From the NCBI GenBank assembly GCA_018610125.1, contig JAHEOI010000051.1:1-22034 (forward strand): a DNA stretch of 22,034 nt, written 5' to 3'. The notes under the pieces were generated by a model that saw nothing but the letters and a program-made list of their open reading frames with translations, made no database searches and was not told the DNA's origin. How positions within the stretch are numbered: the first letter of the stretch is position 1; every line of letters starts with the position of its first letter. This DNA is from Verrucomicrobiota bacterium. Lineage in GTDB: Bacteria; Verrucomicrobiota; Verrucomicrobiia; Limisphaerales; JAHEOI01. A program made the position numbers and the translations under genes. This document shows positions 7,534 to 15,252 of this stretch, piece by piece.

Positions 7534-7555
7534 GGTCGGCAACGGAGTGCCGACC
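7534..7555. repeat. Hairpin, 8-bp arms, 38 bp past the uvrB stop
   Basis: GGTCGGCA and TGCCGACC are exact reverse complements around a 6-base loop. For uvrB, transcribed on the minus strand, it lies just past the stop codon, but no T-run follows. It could protect or weakly terminate the uvrB mRNA, or be another intergenic palindrome. Confidence 0.5.
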
Positions 7556-7592
7556 CTATCCGCCGCGGAAAAGTCATACCTGCCCTGCCTCG

Positions 7593-9674
7593 TTATTTCC
7601 GTGCCCGGGTTCTCTTTGCAGTTTTCTTTGCGGTTTTCTTGCTGCTCTTTTTGCCGGCCTTTGAGTAGCTTTTACTCCCTGTCGATTTGAGATCGGGTGT
7701 GGAATCACTGTTCCCACTCATCTTCTTGAGCTCTTGAATTTGATCGCGAATGAGGGCCGCCTTTTCGAATTCCAGGTTATTTGAGGCTTCCAACATCTCA
7801 CTTTCGAGCTCCCGAATTGATTCCGTGACATCGAAGTTGCCACCGGTCTCTTGAATGACCGACGCCGCCTTGCCGGTTGAGTCACCCTGCTCCGAGAGGC
7901 CGCTTTCCACGGGTCGCTGAACGCTGCGCGGGGTGATATTGTGCTCCTTGTTGTACCGGAGCTGCTTCTTGCGACGATATTCGGAAATCTCCAAGAAACG
8001 GTTGATACTCCGGGTCATTTGATCGGCATAAAGGATGACTTCCCCATTCAAGTGTCGAGCGGCCCTTCCCGCAGTCTGGACCAGGCTTGTCGTGGACCGG
8101 AGATAGCCCTCTTTGTCGGCGTCGAGAATTGCAACCAGCCCCACCTCGGGAATGTCCAATCCTTCCCGGAGCAGATTAATCCCGACCAGCACGTCGAAAT
8201 CGCCTTTCCGTAAGGCTCGAAGAATCTCGACGCGCTCAATGGCGTCGATTTCACTATGCAGGTAGCGAACATTCGTCCCGAGGTCGCGGAGATAATCTGT
8301 CAGCTCCTCTGCGGTCCGCTTGGTCAAGGTCGTCACCAGCACCCGCTCATGGTTGTCCACCTTGCGTCGGACATGTTCCATGAGGTCGTCGATTTGCCCT
8401 TTAAGCGGTTTCACCGTCACCGGCGGGTCGACAAGCCCTGTGGGGCGAACAATCTGCTCGACGATCCGGTCTCCCGACCACCGTTGCTCCTGCTCGGAGG
8501 GGGTGGCGCTGATGTAGATGCTTTGCCTTTGCAGGGATTGGAACTCTTCAAAGTTCAGCGGGCGATTATCCAGGGCACTCGGCAACCGAAATCCGTAATC
8601 GACAAGCGTCTGCTTCCGGGAGCGGTCGCCGGCATACATGCCACCGACTTGCGGCAATGTCACGTGAGATTCATCGATCACGAGGAGAAAATCCTCCGGG
8701 AAAAAGTCAAACAGGGTATAGGGTCGAGAGCCGGGGGCCCTCCCGGACAGGTGCCGTGAGTAATTCTCAATCCCGGGACAAAAGCCCATCTCGAGCATCA
8801 TCTCAAGATCGTATTCCGTCCGCATCTTGATACGTTGAGCTTCCAAAAGCTTGCCTTGGCTCTCAAACCAGGCAATCCGTTCGGTTAGCTCCTCCCGAAT
8901 CTGTTTGATGGCCCGCTTGAGCTTATCCGCCGGAGTGACGAATTGTTTGGCCGGATAAATGGTGACGCTTTCGAGCGACTCAATCGACTCACCGGTCAAT
9001 GGGACAAACCGGGTAATCCGGTCGATTTCCTCGCCAAAAAATTCGATACGAACTCCCTCTTCCGAATGGGCGGGTAAGACTTCGACGGTATCGCCTCGGA
9101 CACGAAATTGGCCGCGCTCGAATGCGGTGTCATTGCGGTCGTATTGGAGATCGACCAACCGTGAGAGCACTTGATCGCGGTTCCACTCCTGTCCGAGACG
9201 GAGAGGCAAAAGCATCGCTTCGAAATCTTCCGGACTGCCAATCCCATAAATGCAGGAGACACTCGCGACGACAATCACATCCCGGCGCGAAAAAAGGGAG
9301 CTCATTGTGGAAAGGCGCAGCCGTTCAATCTCCTCGTTAATGCTGGAATCCTTCTCGATGAAGGTGTCCGTACGGGGAATATAAGCCTCAGGCTGATAGT
9401 AATCAAAGTAGCTTACGAAGTATTCCACCGCATTATTGGGAAAAAAGCTCTTGAATTCCGAATAGAGCTGCGCGGCAAGGGTCTTGTTGTGGGAGATGAC
9501 CAGTGTGGGACGGTTTACCCTTTGGATGGCATTGGCCACCGTGAATGTCTTTCCCGATCCCGTCACCCCAAGGAGGGTTTGATGCTTTGCGCCCTTTTCG
9601 ATCCCGTTAACAAGCTGCTCGATTGCTTGCGGCTGGTCCCCTTGAGGCTCATACGATGACGATAGCTCAAACAT
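7593..9674 (-). CDS. uvrB: Excinuclease ABC subunit B
   Basis: UvrB is the damage-verifying helicase of nucleotide excision repair. It is loaded by UvrA and then recruits UvrC to cut both sides of the lesion. The 693 residues match the family from end to end: start MFELSSSYEPQGDQPQAI, Walker A GVTGSGKT (36-43), the beta-hairpin region that grips the strand (DYYQPEAYIPRTDTFIEKDS, ~91-110), DESH (334-337), motif VI QTAGRAARHL (~533-542), and the UVR motif that meets UvrC (~617-650). After the UVR motif comes an extra ~40-residue tail ending in KKSSKKTAKKTAKRTRARK, strongly basic and histone-H1-like. E. coli UvrB (673) lacks such a tail. It starts 9 bp after the yqgE-family stop with no clear Shine-Dalgarno, which suggests translational coupling in a two-gene operon. 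No LexA box was sought reliably. Confidence 0.98.
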   Translation of the reverse strand: MFELSSSYEPQGDQPQAIEQLVNGIEKGAKHQTLLGVTGSGKTFTVANAIQRVNRPTLVISHNKTLAAQLYSEFKSFFPNNAVEYFVSYFDYYQPEAYIPRTDTFIEKDSSINEEIERLRLSTMSSLFSRRDVIVVASVSCIYGIGSPEDFEAMLLPLRLGQEWNRDQVLSRLVDLQYDRNDTAFERGQFRVRGDTVEVLPAHSEEGVRIEFFGEEIDRITRFVPLTGESIESLESVTIYPAKQFVTPADKLKRAIKQIREELTERIAWFESQGKLLEAQRIKMRTEYDLEMMLEMGFCPGIENYSRHLSGRAPGSRPYTLFDFFPEDFLLVIDESHVTLPQVGGMYAGDRSRKQTLVDYGFRLPSALDNRPLNFEEFQSLQRQSIYISATPSEQEQRWSGDRIVEQIVRPTGLVDPPVTVKPLKGQIDDLMEHVRRKVDNHERVLVTTLTKRTAEELTDYLRDLGTNVRYLHSEIDAIERVEILRALRKGDFDVLVGINLLREGLDIPEVGLVAILDADKEGYLRSTTSLVQTAGRAARHLNGEVILYADQMTRSINRFLEISEYRRKKQLRYNKEHNITPRSVQRPVESGLSEQGDSTGKAASVIQETGGNFDVTESIRELESEMLEASNNLEFEKAALIRDQIQELKKMSGNSDSTPDLKSTGSKSYSKAGKKSSKKTAKKTAKRTRARK

Positions 9675-9683
9675 GCTGCTTGA

Positions 9684-10244
9684 CTAGTTGAGCGAGAGAT
9701 CTTCCGGTTCTTCTGCCAGCAACCGATACTTCAAGCCCTTTTCTCTCAGGATCCCCGACCAGAGCGAATCCGTGTCCGTGTTGAAGATCAGCTCAATGGA
9801 AGCCGGATGGATCAGCCAAGAATCGGCCTCGAGCTCTTGCTCCAATTGACCGGAGCTCCAACCGGCATAGCCGGCAAAGACACGTACCTCCTGGCTGGAG
9901 GAATAGGAGCCCCCCAGCTCAATCAACGATTCGAGCGAATGCCCAAGCTGGACATTGGTCATCACGTTTGCGTCGGGAATAAACGTATCGGTATAAATGT
10001 AGCTCAATGCGCTCGGTTGTACAGGCCCGCCAATGTAAACCGACAACTGCTTCAATCGTTCGGGTAGCTCGGCCACCACCGCTTCCTCCAAGATCTTCCC
10101 GCTATCGTGATTCAACACCAATCCTAACGCACCATCGCTATTGTGCTGGCAAATGAGGATGACCGTGCGACTGAAATAGGAGCCTTTTAGGCGCCCTCCG
10201 TCCAACAGCAATTTGCCTTGCAACGAACCGTAATCCTTTGCCAT
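9684..10244 (-). CDS. YqgE/AlgH family protein (DUF179)
   Basis: The family marks are the N-terminal GSLQGKLLLDGGRLKGSYFS, RTVILICQHNSDGALGLVLN and YIGGPVQ, followed by FAGYAGWSSGQLEQE and a final WLIHPAS segment. Members are soluble one-domain proteins of about 185 residues. In Pseudomonas AlgH was tied to alginate regulation, but the biochemical role is unsettled. The start was set at the ATG at 10244 (186 residues) because it lies about 10 bp after GGAAGGGAG and matches the usual start of the family. The frame also opens at a GTG at 10295, which adds 17 residues but has no Shine-Dalgarno. The gene is upstream of uvrB in the same unit. A strong terminator separates it from transketolase. 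Confidence 0.92.
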   Translation of the reverse strand: MAKDYGSLQGKLLLDGGRLKGSYFSRTVILICQHNSDGALGLVLNHDSGKILEEAVVAELPERLKQLSVYIGGPVQPSALSYIYTDTFIPDANVMTNVQLGHSLESLIELGGSYSSSQEVRVFAGYAGWSSGQLEQELEADSWLIHPASIELIFNTDTDSLWSGILREKGLKYRLLAEEPEDLSLN

Positions 10245-10350
10245 ATGCCGTTCACTCCCTTCCTTACGTTCCCGCAAATCGATTTTCCACGTCACACAGC
10301 ATCAAGCAATCCATTCTCTCAAAGACGATAACCGATTGAGCAAACGAAAT

Positions 10351-10377
10351 AAAAAAGGGGCGAGGAAGGCCTCGCCC
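10351..10377 (-). terminator. Rho-independent terminator after transketolase
   Basis: On the minus strand, an 8-bp GC stem (GGGCGAGG, loop CCTT, CCTCGCCC) is followed by CTTTTTTATTT. The stem is at 10358-10377 and the T-run corresponds to 10351-10356. It lies about 30 bp after the transketolase stop codon and ends that transcript before the yqgE-family gene. Confidence 0.9.
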
Positions 10378-10405
10378 GCTAGATTCCTTGTTCGACAACT
10401 GGCGG

Positions 10406-12241
10406 TTAAATCAAAGCCTTCACTTGTTTAACGATTGCCGCGGAATCGATGCTGTACTTCGCCAGTAGCTCGTCGGTCTTGCCGGACCGAGGAAGCTCGT
10501 TGACAGCCATCTTACAAACTTTGACCCCCTCCGGACTCAACTCGCCGGCGACAGTATCCCCGAGTCCGCCTTCCGGATAGTGATCTTCAACGACGATCAC
10601 TTGATTGCCCGTCTTCTGGGCGGCATTGCGAATCAGGTCTTTCGCCAGCGGCTTCACACTGTAAGCATCGACGACCGTGATGCCGATATTCTCTTTGGCG
10701 AGCTCATCCGCCGCCTTAAGCGCTTCAAACAGAGTAACGCCGGCGCCGATCACGGTCACTTTGTCCTCATTGCCCTGGCGATGGATTTTCGCGCCTCCGA
10801 TCGGGAATTCCTCGTCGTTGTTGTAAATGATCGGGGTTTTGGGGCGGCTTGTTCGCAAGTAAGCCATCCCCTTCGTCTGCAGCATCTGCTCGACCAGCTT
10901 TTCAGTCGAGACCGCATCGCAGGGATACAGGACAACGCTCCCCGGCAATGCCCGCATCATTCCGATATCCTCAAGGGCCATTTGAGAGCCGCCATCTTCG
11001 CCGATGCTGACGCCGACATGGGATCCGGACATCTTCACATTCGCCATTGAAATGGCACCCATCCGGATCTGATCGTGGGCTCGCGTGAAGAAGGCCCCAA
11101 AGGTGGAGGTGAACGGGATCTTGCCGTGGACGCCCATCCCAATGGCCGCTCCGACCATGTTCTGTTCGGCGATGTAACACTCGGTAAAGCGATCCGGGAA
11201 TTTCTTGGCGAACTTTTCAGCGAGGGTGGAGTTCTTGACGTCACCGTCGAGTCCGACAATCCGCTGGTCGATATCGCCCAAGCGCGCCAACGCATTCCCA
11301 TAAGCCGCCCGCGTTGCGAGGCTGTCACCAAGCTTGTATTCCAAAGATGGATACTTCGTCGAGGTAGCCGGTTCCGGCTTTTTAAGATCATTCGGCCGCG
11401 GGATCACCACCTCCTTGGCAGACTGGGCGTTCGGCTTCAATTCCGCCAGCGCCTTGTCAGCGTCCTCCTTTGGAAGTGCCTTGCCATGCCAGCCATCCTT
11501 ATCTTCGGCAAAGGATACCCCGGCACCCTTTTTGGTCCTGGCGATCACCGCCAACGGCTTCTCGCCTTGTCCGACCGTGCCATAAGCATTTCGAATTTCC
11601 CGGACATTATGGCCGTCAACGACCTCAACACGCCATCCAAATGCTTCAAAACGAGCCCGGTAAGCTTCCAAATCATGCCCGAAAGCCGTTACTTGGCTCT
11701 GTCCCAAGCGATTGACATCCACAATCGCCACAAGGTTGTTCAGATTCTGAACCCCGGCGAGATTGGCCGCTTCCCAGACACTGCCCTCGGCACATTCGCC
11801 ATCGCCGAGCAGCACATAAGTTCGGAAGTCGAGGTTATCCTGCCGGGCACTTAGCGCCATTCCAACCCCGACGCTCAAACCTTGCCCCAATGCTCCCGTG
11901 GCCACATCCACGAACGGCAGTCTTGGCGTGGGATGCCCTTCCAAATCACTCGTCAGCTTCCGTAGGTTTGTGAGATCTTCCACCGGTACCTGGCCGGCCT
12001 CGGCCCAGGCCGCATAAAGCAACGGTGCTGCATGGCCTTTCGAGAGGATAAAGCGATCGTTGTTCCAGTGGCGCGGATTGTCAGGATGATACCGCATTTG
12101 CCCAAAGAAGAGCGCCGCCGTTAAGTCCGCCGCCGAACAGCACGAAGTCGCGTGCCCGCTGCCAGCGGCGGTCGTGGCATTGATCGAATGGATACGTAAT
12201 TGATTACCGATTGCCGCTACTGTTTCGTCTGAAATGTTCAT
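10406..12241 (-). CDS. tkt: Transketolase, short (animal-like) type
   Basis: This thiamine-diphosphate enzyme moves two-carbon ketol units between sugar phosphates in the non-oxidative pentose phosphate pathway. The 611 residues compare with ~660 for E. coli TktA and ~620 for human TKT. NRLGQS (177-182) is also the human-type form, so it appears to be of the short subtype. Visible sites are His30 in SGH, KGHAAPLLYAAW (69-80), the GDG thiamine-diphosphate/metal motif (GDGECAEGS, 146-154), and catalytic Glu359 in AEQNMVGAAIGMG. The N- and C-terminal halves are fused in one chain, unlike split archaeal forms. The ATG at 12241 has no strong Shine-Dalgarno. tRNA-Arg lies about 100 bp upstream on the same strand, and an intrinsic terminator follows. 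Confidence 0.96.
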   Translation of the reverse strand: MNISDETVAAIGNQLRIHSINATTAAGSGHATSCCSAADLTAALFFGQMRYHPDNPRHWNNDRFILSKGHAAPLLYAAWAEAGQVPVEDLTNLRKLTSDLEGHPTPRLPFVDVATGALGQGLSVGVGMALSARQDNLDFRTYVLLGDGECAEGSVWEAANLAGVQNLNNLVAIVDVNRLGQSQVTAFGHDLEAYRARFEAFGWRVEVVDGHNVREIRNAYGTVGQGEKPLAVIARTKKGAGVSFAEDKDGWHGKALPKEDADKALAELKPNAQSAKEVVIPRPNDLKKPEPATSTKYPSLEYKLGDSLATRAAYGNALARLGDIDQRIVGLDGDVKNSTLAEKFAKKFPDRFTECYIAEQNMVGAAIGMGVHGKIPFTSTFGAFFTRAHDQIRMGAISMANVKMSGSHVGVSIGEDGGSQMALEDIGMMRALPGSVVLYPCDAVSTEKLVEQMLQTKGMAYLRTSRPKTPIIYNNDEEFPIGGAKIHRQGNEDKVTVIGAGVTLFEALKAADELAKENIGITVVDAYSVKPLAKDLIRNAAQKTGNQVIVVEDHYPEGGLGDTVAGELSPEGVKVCKMAVNELPRSGKTDELLAKYSIDSAAIVKQVKALI

Positions 12242-12339
12242 TTTCGTTATTCGCTATCGTTCCGAGACTTTCGCTTGAACGGAAGCGTGGGCCCTCATTC
12301 ACCCGAACCGCTCCCTTTCCTTAAAAGACCGATTGGGAT

Positions 12340-12416
12340 TGGTGCGCGAGGCGGGATTCGAACCCACAACCTTCGGCTCCGGAGGCCGGCACTCTGTCCA
12401 GTTGAGCTACTCGCGC
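12340..12416 (-). tRNA. tRNA-Arg (anticodon CCG)
   Basis: The minus strand folds as a complete cloverleaf. Acceptor stem is GCGCGAG/CTCGCGC with discriminator A and an encoded CCA. The D arm contains GCTCAACTGGACAGAG. The anticodon loop is CTCCGGA on stem CCGGC/GCCGA, with one C-A mismatch at the outer pair 27-43. The variable loop has five bases, and the T arm is GTGGG-TTCGAAT-CCCGC. Total length is 77 nt including CCA. It reads CGG codons. Confidence 0.96.
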
Positions 12417-12684
12417 TACCCTTGATTTCCCCAAAAATTTGATCCCACCTTTTGCCCTTTCGGCAAATTGCCACTGTGCCACTAAACCACCGTGCGAATC
12501 GAGGCTCCTTCCGCCTCAGCCCCCACCACCGGTCGGCCTATCGCTCGCCGCAGCAACCTGTTGTCGTGCCAAATGTCTCACGTTCGCTATCGCCCGGCAT
12601 CCCGTGGACCCCGTATTGAATCAGCAACCACGGGAGCACGTTTGCCTCTGTTACTTTACAGATACCCCCGAATTTGAGCAAGGA

Positions 12685-13569
12685 TTATTGGCCACCGTGC
12701 TCGCTTCGAAACGCGGCCGGCGAATGCCCTGTAAGCTCCTTGAACATTCGATTAAAATGGGTCAGGGAGCGGAATCCGGTTTGAAATGCAACCTCATTGA
12801 TCGATGAGGAATGCTGAGTCAGCAGGCGTTTGGCCTCTTTCACGCGAACATGGGAGACATACTTCGTGAAGTTCATTCCCACGCTCCGCTTAAACAACTT
12901 GGAAAAGTAGTAGGGACTCGTCTCCACCGCCGCCGCCACCCGCTGAAGCGGGAGTCTTTCCGAGTAATGCTCCCGAATGTAATCCTTGGCCTTGGAAACG
13001 ATCGGTGGCTCCGCTTTCGCTTCCGCCCAAATCTGATGGCAAAGCAGCGTCAGGTGCTCCGCAAAGACCTTCAAGAGATTGACCACGGCCGCATACTCTC
13101 TTTGTGACAGCACCGGCGTCCGCAAATAGCACTCTCGGAGCTGTTCCCCTTCCACGCTCAGCCCCATTTCCGTTACCTTGAGCATGGCTTGCTCGAGATC
13201 TTGCCGACTCGGGCCTTGCACATGAAACTGGCCGGTCTGGAGATAGCCGATCAAGCTTTCTCCAAAACGGATCGGGACAGCCATCTCGCAAAGGTTGGCA
13301 TAACAGGTAATCGTCCTTGGCTCGTCGACTGTGACCTCTTCCAACTCATCGAGTGCCTTCAGACAGGCGCTGCATGACCGAGCACGCTGGGCCATAAGCG
13401 CACAAAACGGATTCTCATTCTTCTTGCCGCGATACGGCAAGTGGTCGGTCTCGACAGGACGCAACGCGACCGGCAACGGCGTGATTTCGGAAAACGCTTC
13501 CTCGTACGTGCGGTACGTCTCCGAATGGATCAGTTGTTCTATAAATTCCTGCGTCCTTTCGGGAACCAT
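12685..13569 (-). CDS. AraC-family regulator with PocR-like sensory domain
   Basis: Numbering here is from the GTG at 13575. Residues ~25-180 resemble the PocR ligand-binding domain. They contain cysteines C58, C68, C71, C91 and C96 in patterns FCALMAQRARSCSACL and CYANLCEMAVPIRFGESLIG, then GYLQTGQ. Cysteine-rich PocR domains are thought to sense small molecules such as hydrocarbon derivatives, possibly via a bound metal or cofactor. Residues ~193-292 hold the paired AraC helix-turn-helix motifs (LPLQRVAAAVETSPYYFSKL, INEVAFQTGFRSLTHFNRMF). The ATG at 13569 was taken as start. The GTG two codons upstream is equally possible, since neither has a good Shine-Dalgarno. It follows the antiporter gene by ~140 bp on the same strand. 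The regulated target cannot be told from the sequence. Confidence 0.9.
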   Translation of the reverse strand: MVPERTQEFIEQLIHSETYRTYEEAFSEITPLPVALRPVETDHLPYRGKKNENPFCALMAQRARSCSACLKALDELEEVTVDEPRTITCYANLCEMAVPIRFGESLIGYLQTGQFHVQGPSRQDLEQAMLKVTEMGLSVEGEQLRECYLRTPVLSQREYAAVVNLLKVFAEHLTLLCHQIWAEAKAEPPIVSKAKDYIREHYSERLPLQRVAAAVETSPYYFSKLFKRSVGMNFTKYVSHVRVKEAKRLLTQHSSSINEVAFQTGFRSLTHFNRMFKELTGHSPAAFRSEHGGQ

Positions 13570-13714
13570 GTCCACAATCTACTCGGAGAGGAGATCGTTA
13601 AGCAACCCCCTAACGCGCCTACTCGCCTCGCCACAGATTCCGTGCGGCCGAAAGCAATGGCAAACGCCAAGACCCGAAAACTTCACTCAAACATGCTCCT
13701 CCGATTCAGCAACA

Positions 13715-15172
13715 TTACCCTTTGACCGGCTCACCCGAAGCCCCGGTATAACGTAGCCCCCAACCCGACAAGGCGGCAATCAGCATGACAATCATCAACC
13801 CCCACCCTTGAAACACGTAAGGAAAGACTTCCGCCGGATTCACCACATTCACAAACTCATACTCCCCGGAAACCCCCTTAATGGTTGACCAAGCCAACAG
13901 CACCCCGCCGCTCCAAGGAAAGATGTAACCCAATGACGCCGAGACGGTATCCAAGAAATTGGCGCGGCGATACGGATGAATGTTGAGCTGCTTGCCAAGG
14001 CGGCTGACGAACGGTGCCGCCGCAATCTCGGCGGCGGTATTAATCGTGATGAAGACGTTCAGCAAGGCGACAATGGCGTAGATGAAGAGCTCCGCTCGCC
14101 GTACTACTCCCTTGATCAAGTTCATGAAAAAGGCATTGATAGTTGCCATTGTCCCCGCCGCCTCCATCAGGTAAGCCGCAGCCAGAATAAAAAGGATTAG
14201 AATGGCCATGTTGAAATAGCCGCTCAGCCCGGTCATTAAAGCCCCTTCGGTCACAGGCTCGCCCTCGGCATTAAGATGGATGGAAAGCAGCTTGCTTAAC
14301 GGCACCGACGTTACGAGGATCAGCACGATCGACCCAACAACTCCCCACGTCAGCGAGGTAAGCAAGTGGTGACCACTGAGGGCCAACGTGATCACGAGCA
14401 CAAAGGGGACCAGAAAAATCAGGCCTGAAGGCCCGACTTCCTCAGTGATCTTGCTAATCACAACGGAGTCACCGACGTCGCCGCCACCGCCGAAGATGAC
14501 AAACAAGAGCAAGGCCGGGATCGCGGCGGTAATGGAGTATTTGAAACGGGAACGCACCACTCCCGGGACGTCGGTTTCCTGTGTGGTGGCGGAAACAATG
14601 GTCGTGTCGGAAACGGGCGCCAGGTTATCTCCGAAAACGGCGCCGCTCAGAATCGCTCCCAACAACACGACCGGATCCGCTCCCAGGATAATGCCGGCGG
14701 GAAACATCAACAGCCCAAATGTCGCAACCGTTCCATACCCGGTCCCCACCGCCGTCGCGAAGAGCGCCGCCAACACAAACGTCAATCCGGTAAACACGCC
14801 TCCTTGAGTTCCGGTTTGGATCCCAAGCCAGATCAGCCCCTCAACCAATCCCCCAGCCTGAAGAAGCTGAGCGAACATCCCGGCCCAAAACCATGCGATG
14901 ATCGCGACCGCCCCGATCGGCTGAGCAATGCCTTGGAAAAGGGCCTTGGCATAATCCGACCAGGGGGACTTAACGAAGAACAGACCGACCGTAATCCCAA
15001 GAATGATGCCGAGCACCAAGCCTTGCTCGTTCACCATCGGGGTCTTATTCACCTTGTATAAGCTGAGACTGATCGCCCAGACAATGAACAAAAGGAGAGG
15101 CAAGGTGGCCATAAACCGGCCCCCATAAAACTCAAGCCGAATATCCGATTCACGATTTGCTTCCGTGCCCAC
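13715..15172 (-). CDS. nhaC: NhaC-family Na+/H+ antiporter
   Basis: This 485-residue inner-membrane protein has about 11-12 hydrophobic segments. The family signature SGAVFGDNLAPVSDTTIVSA (~176-195) is clear, as are the broken-helix segment ATAVGTGYGTVATFGLL and the late ITINTAAEIAAAPF. NhaC proteins export Na+ in exchange for protons. Relatives such as malate/lactate antiporters share the fold, so the ion or substrate is inferred. It starts with GTG at 15172, chosen because AGGAGA lies six bases before it. An ATG 20 codons further in lacks so good a site. It is 80 bp downstream of thiD and upstream of the AraC/PocR gene. The latter could be its regulator, but nothing in the sequence proves this. 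Confidence 0.92.
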   Translation of the reverse strand: MGTEANRESDIRLEFYGGRFMATLPLLLFIVWAISLSLYKVNKTPMVNEQGLVLGIILGITVGLFFVKSPWSDYAKALFQGIAQPIGAVAIIAWFWAGMFAQLLQAGGLVEGLIWLGIQTGTQGGVFTGLTFVLAALFATAVGTGYGTVATFGLLMFPAGIILGADPVVLLGAILSGAVFGDNLAPVSDTTIVSATTQETDVPGVVRSRFKYSITAAIPALLLFVIFGGGGDVGDSVVISKITEEVGPSGLIFLVPFVLVITLALSGHHLLTSLTWGVVGSIVLILVTSVPLSKLLSIHLNAEGEPVTEGALMTGLSGYFNMAILILFILAAAYLMEAAGTMATINAFFMNLIKGVVRRAELFIYAIVALLNVFITINTAAEIAAAPFVSRLGKQLNIHPYRRANFLDTVSASLGYIFPWSGGVLLAWSTIKGVSGEYEFVNVVNPAEVFPYVFQGWGLMIVMLIAALSGWGLRYTGASGEPVKG

Positions 15173-15178
15173 AGTCGA

Positions 15179-15184
15179 TCTCCT
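15179..15184 (-). promoter_or_regulatory. Ribosome binding site deciding the nhaC GTG start
   Basis: AGGAGA on the minus strand, six bases before the GTG at 15172. It is one of the few strong Shine-Dalgarno sites in the window and supports the longer form of the antiporter. Confidence 0.75.
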
Positions 15185-15252
15185 ATTTTAATCTCATCCC
15201 TCTTAGTAACCGTCCCGAGATTGTGTGAGTTTCGAAAAACGAACGGTTTGAG

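Noticed and set aside
11075..11854. 259-codon plus-strand frame opposite transketolase
   Set aside because: Antisense to conserved transketolase motifs; no recognisable domain.
12445..12490. Possible second tRNA next to tRNA-Arg
   Set aside because: A D-arm-like string is present but there is no T arm or acceptor stem, so no cloverleaf can be drawn.
12601..12634. CCCGTGG/CCACGGG pair as terminator of the AraC-type gene
   Set aside because: The loop is 20 bases and no T-run follows on the minus strand.
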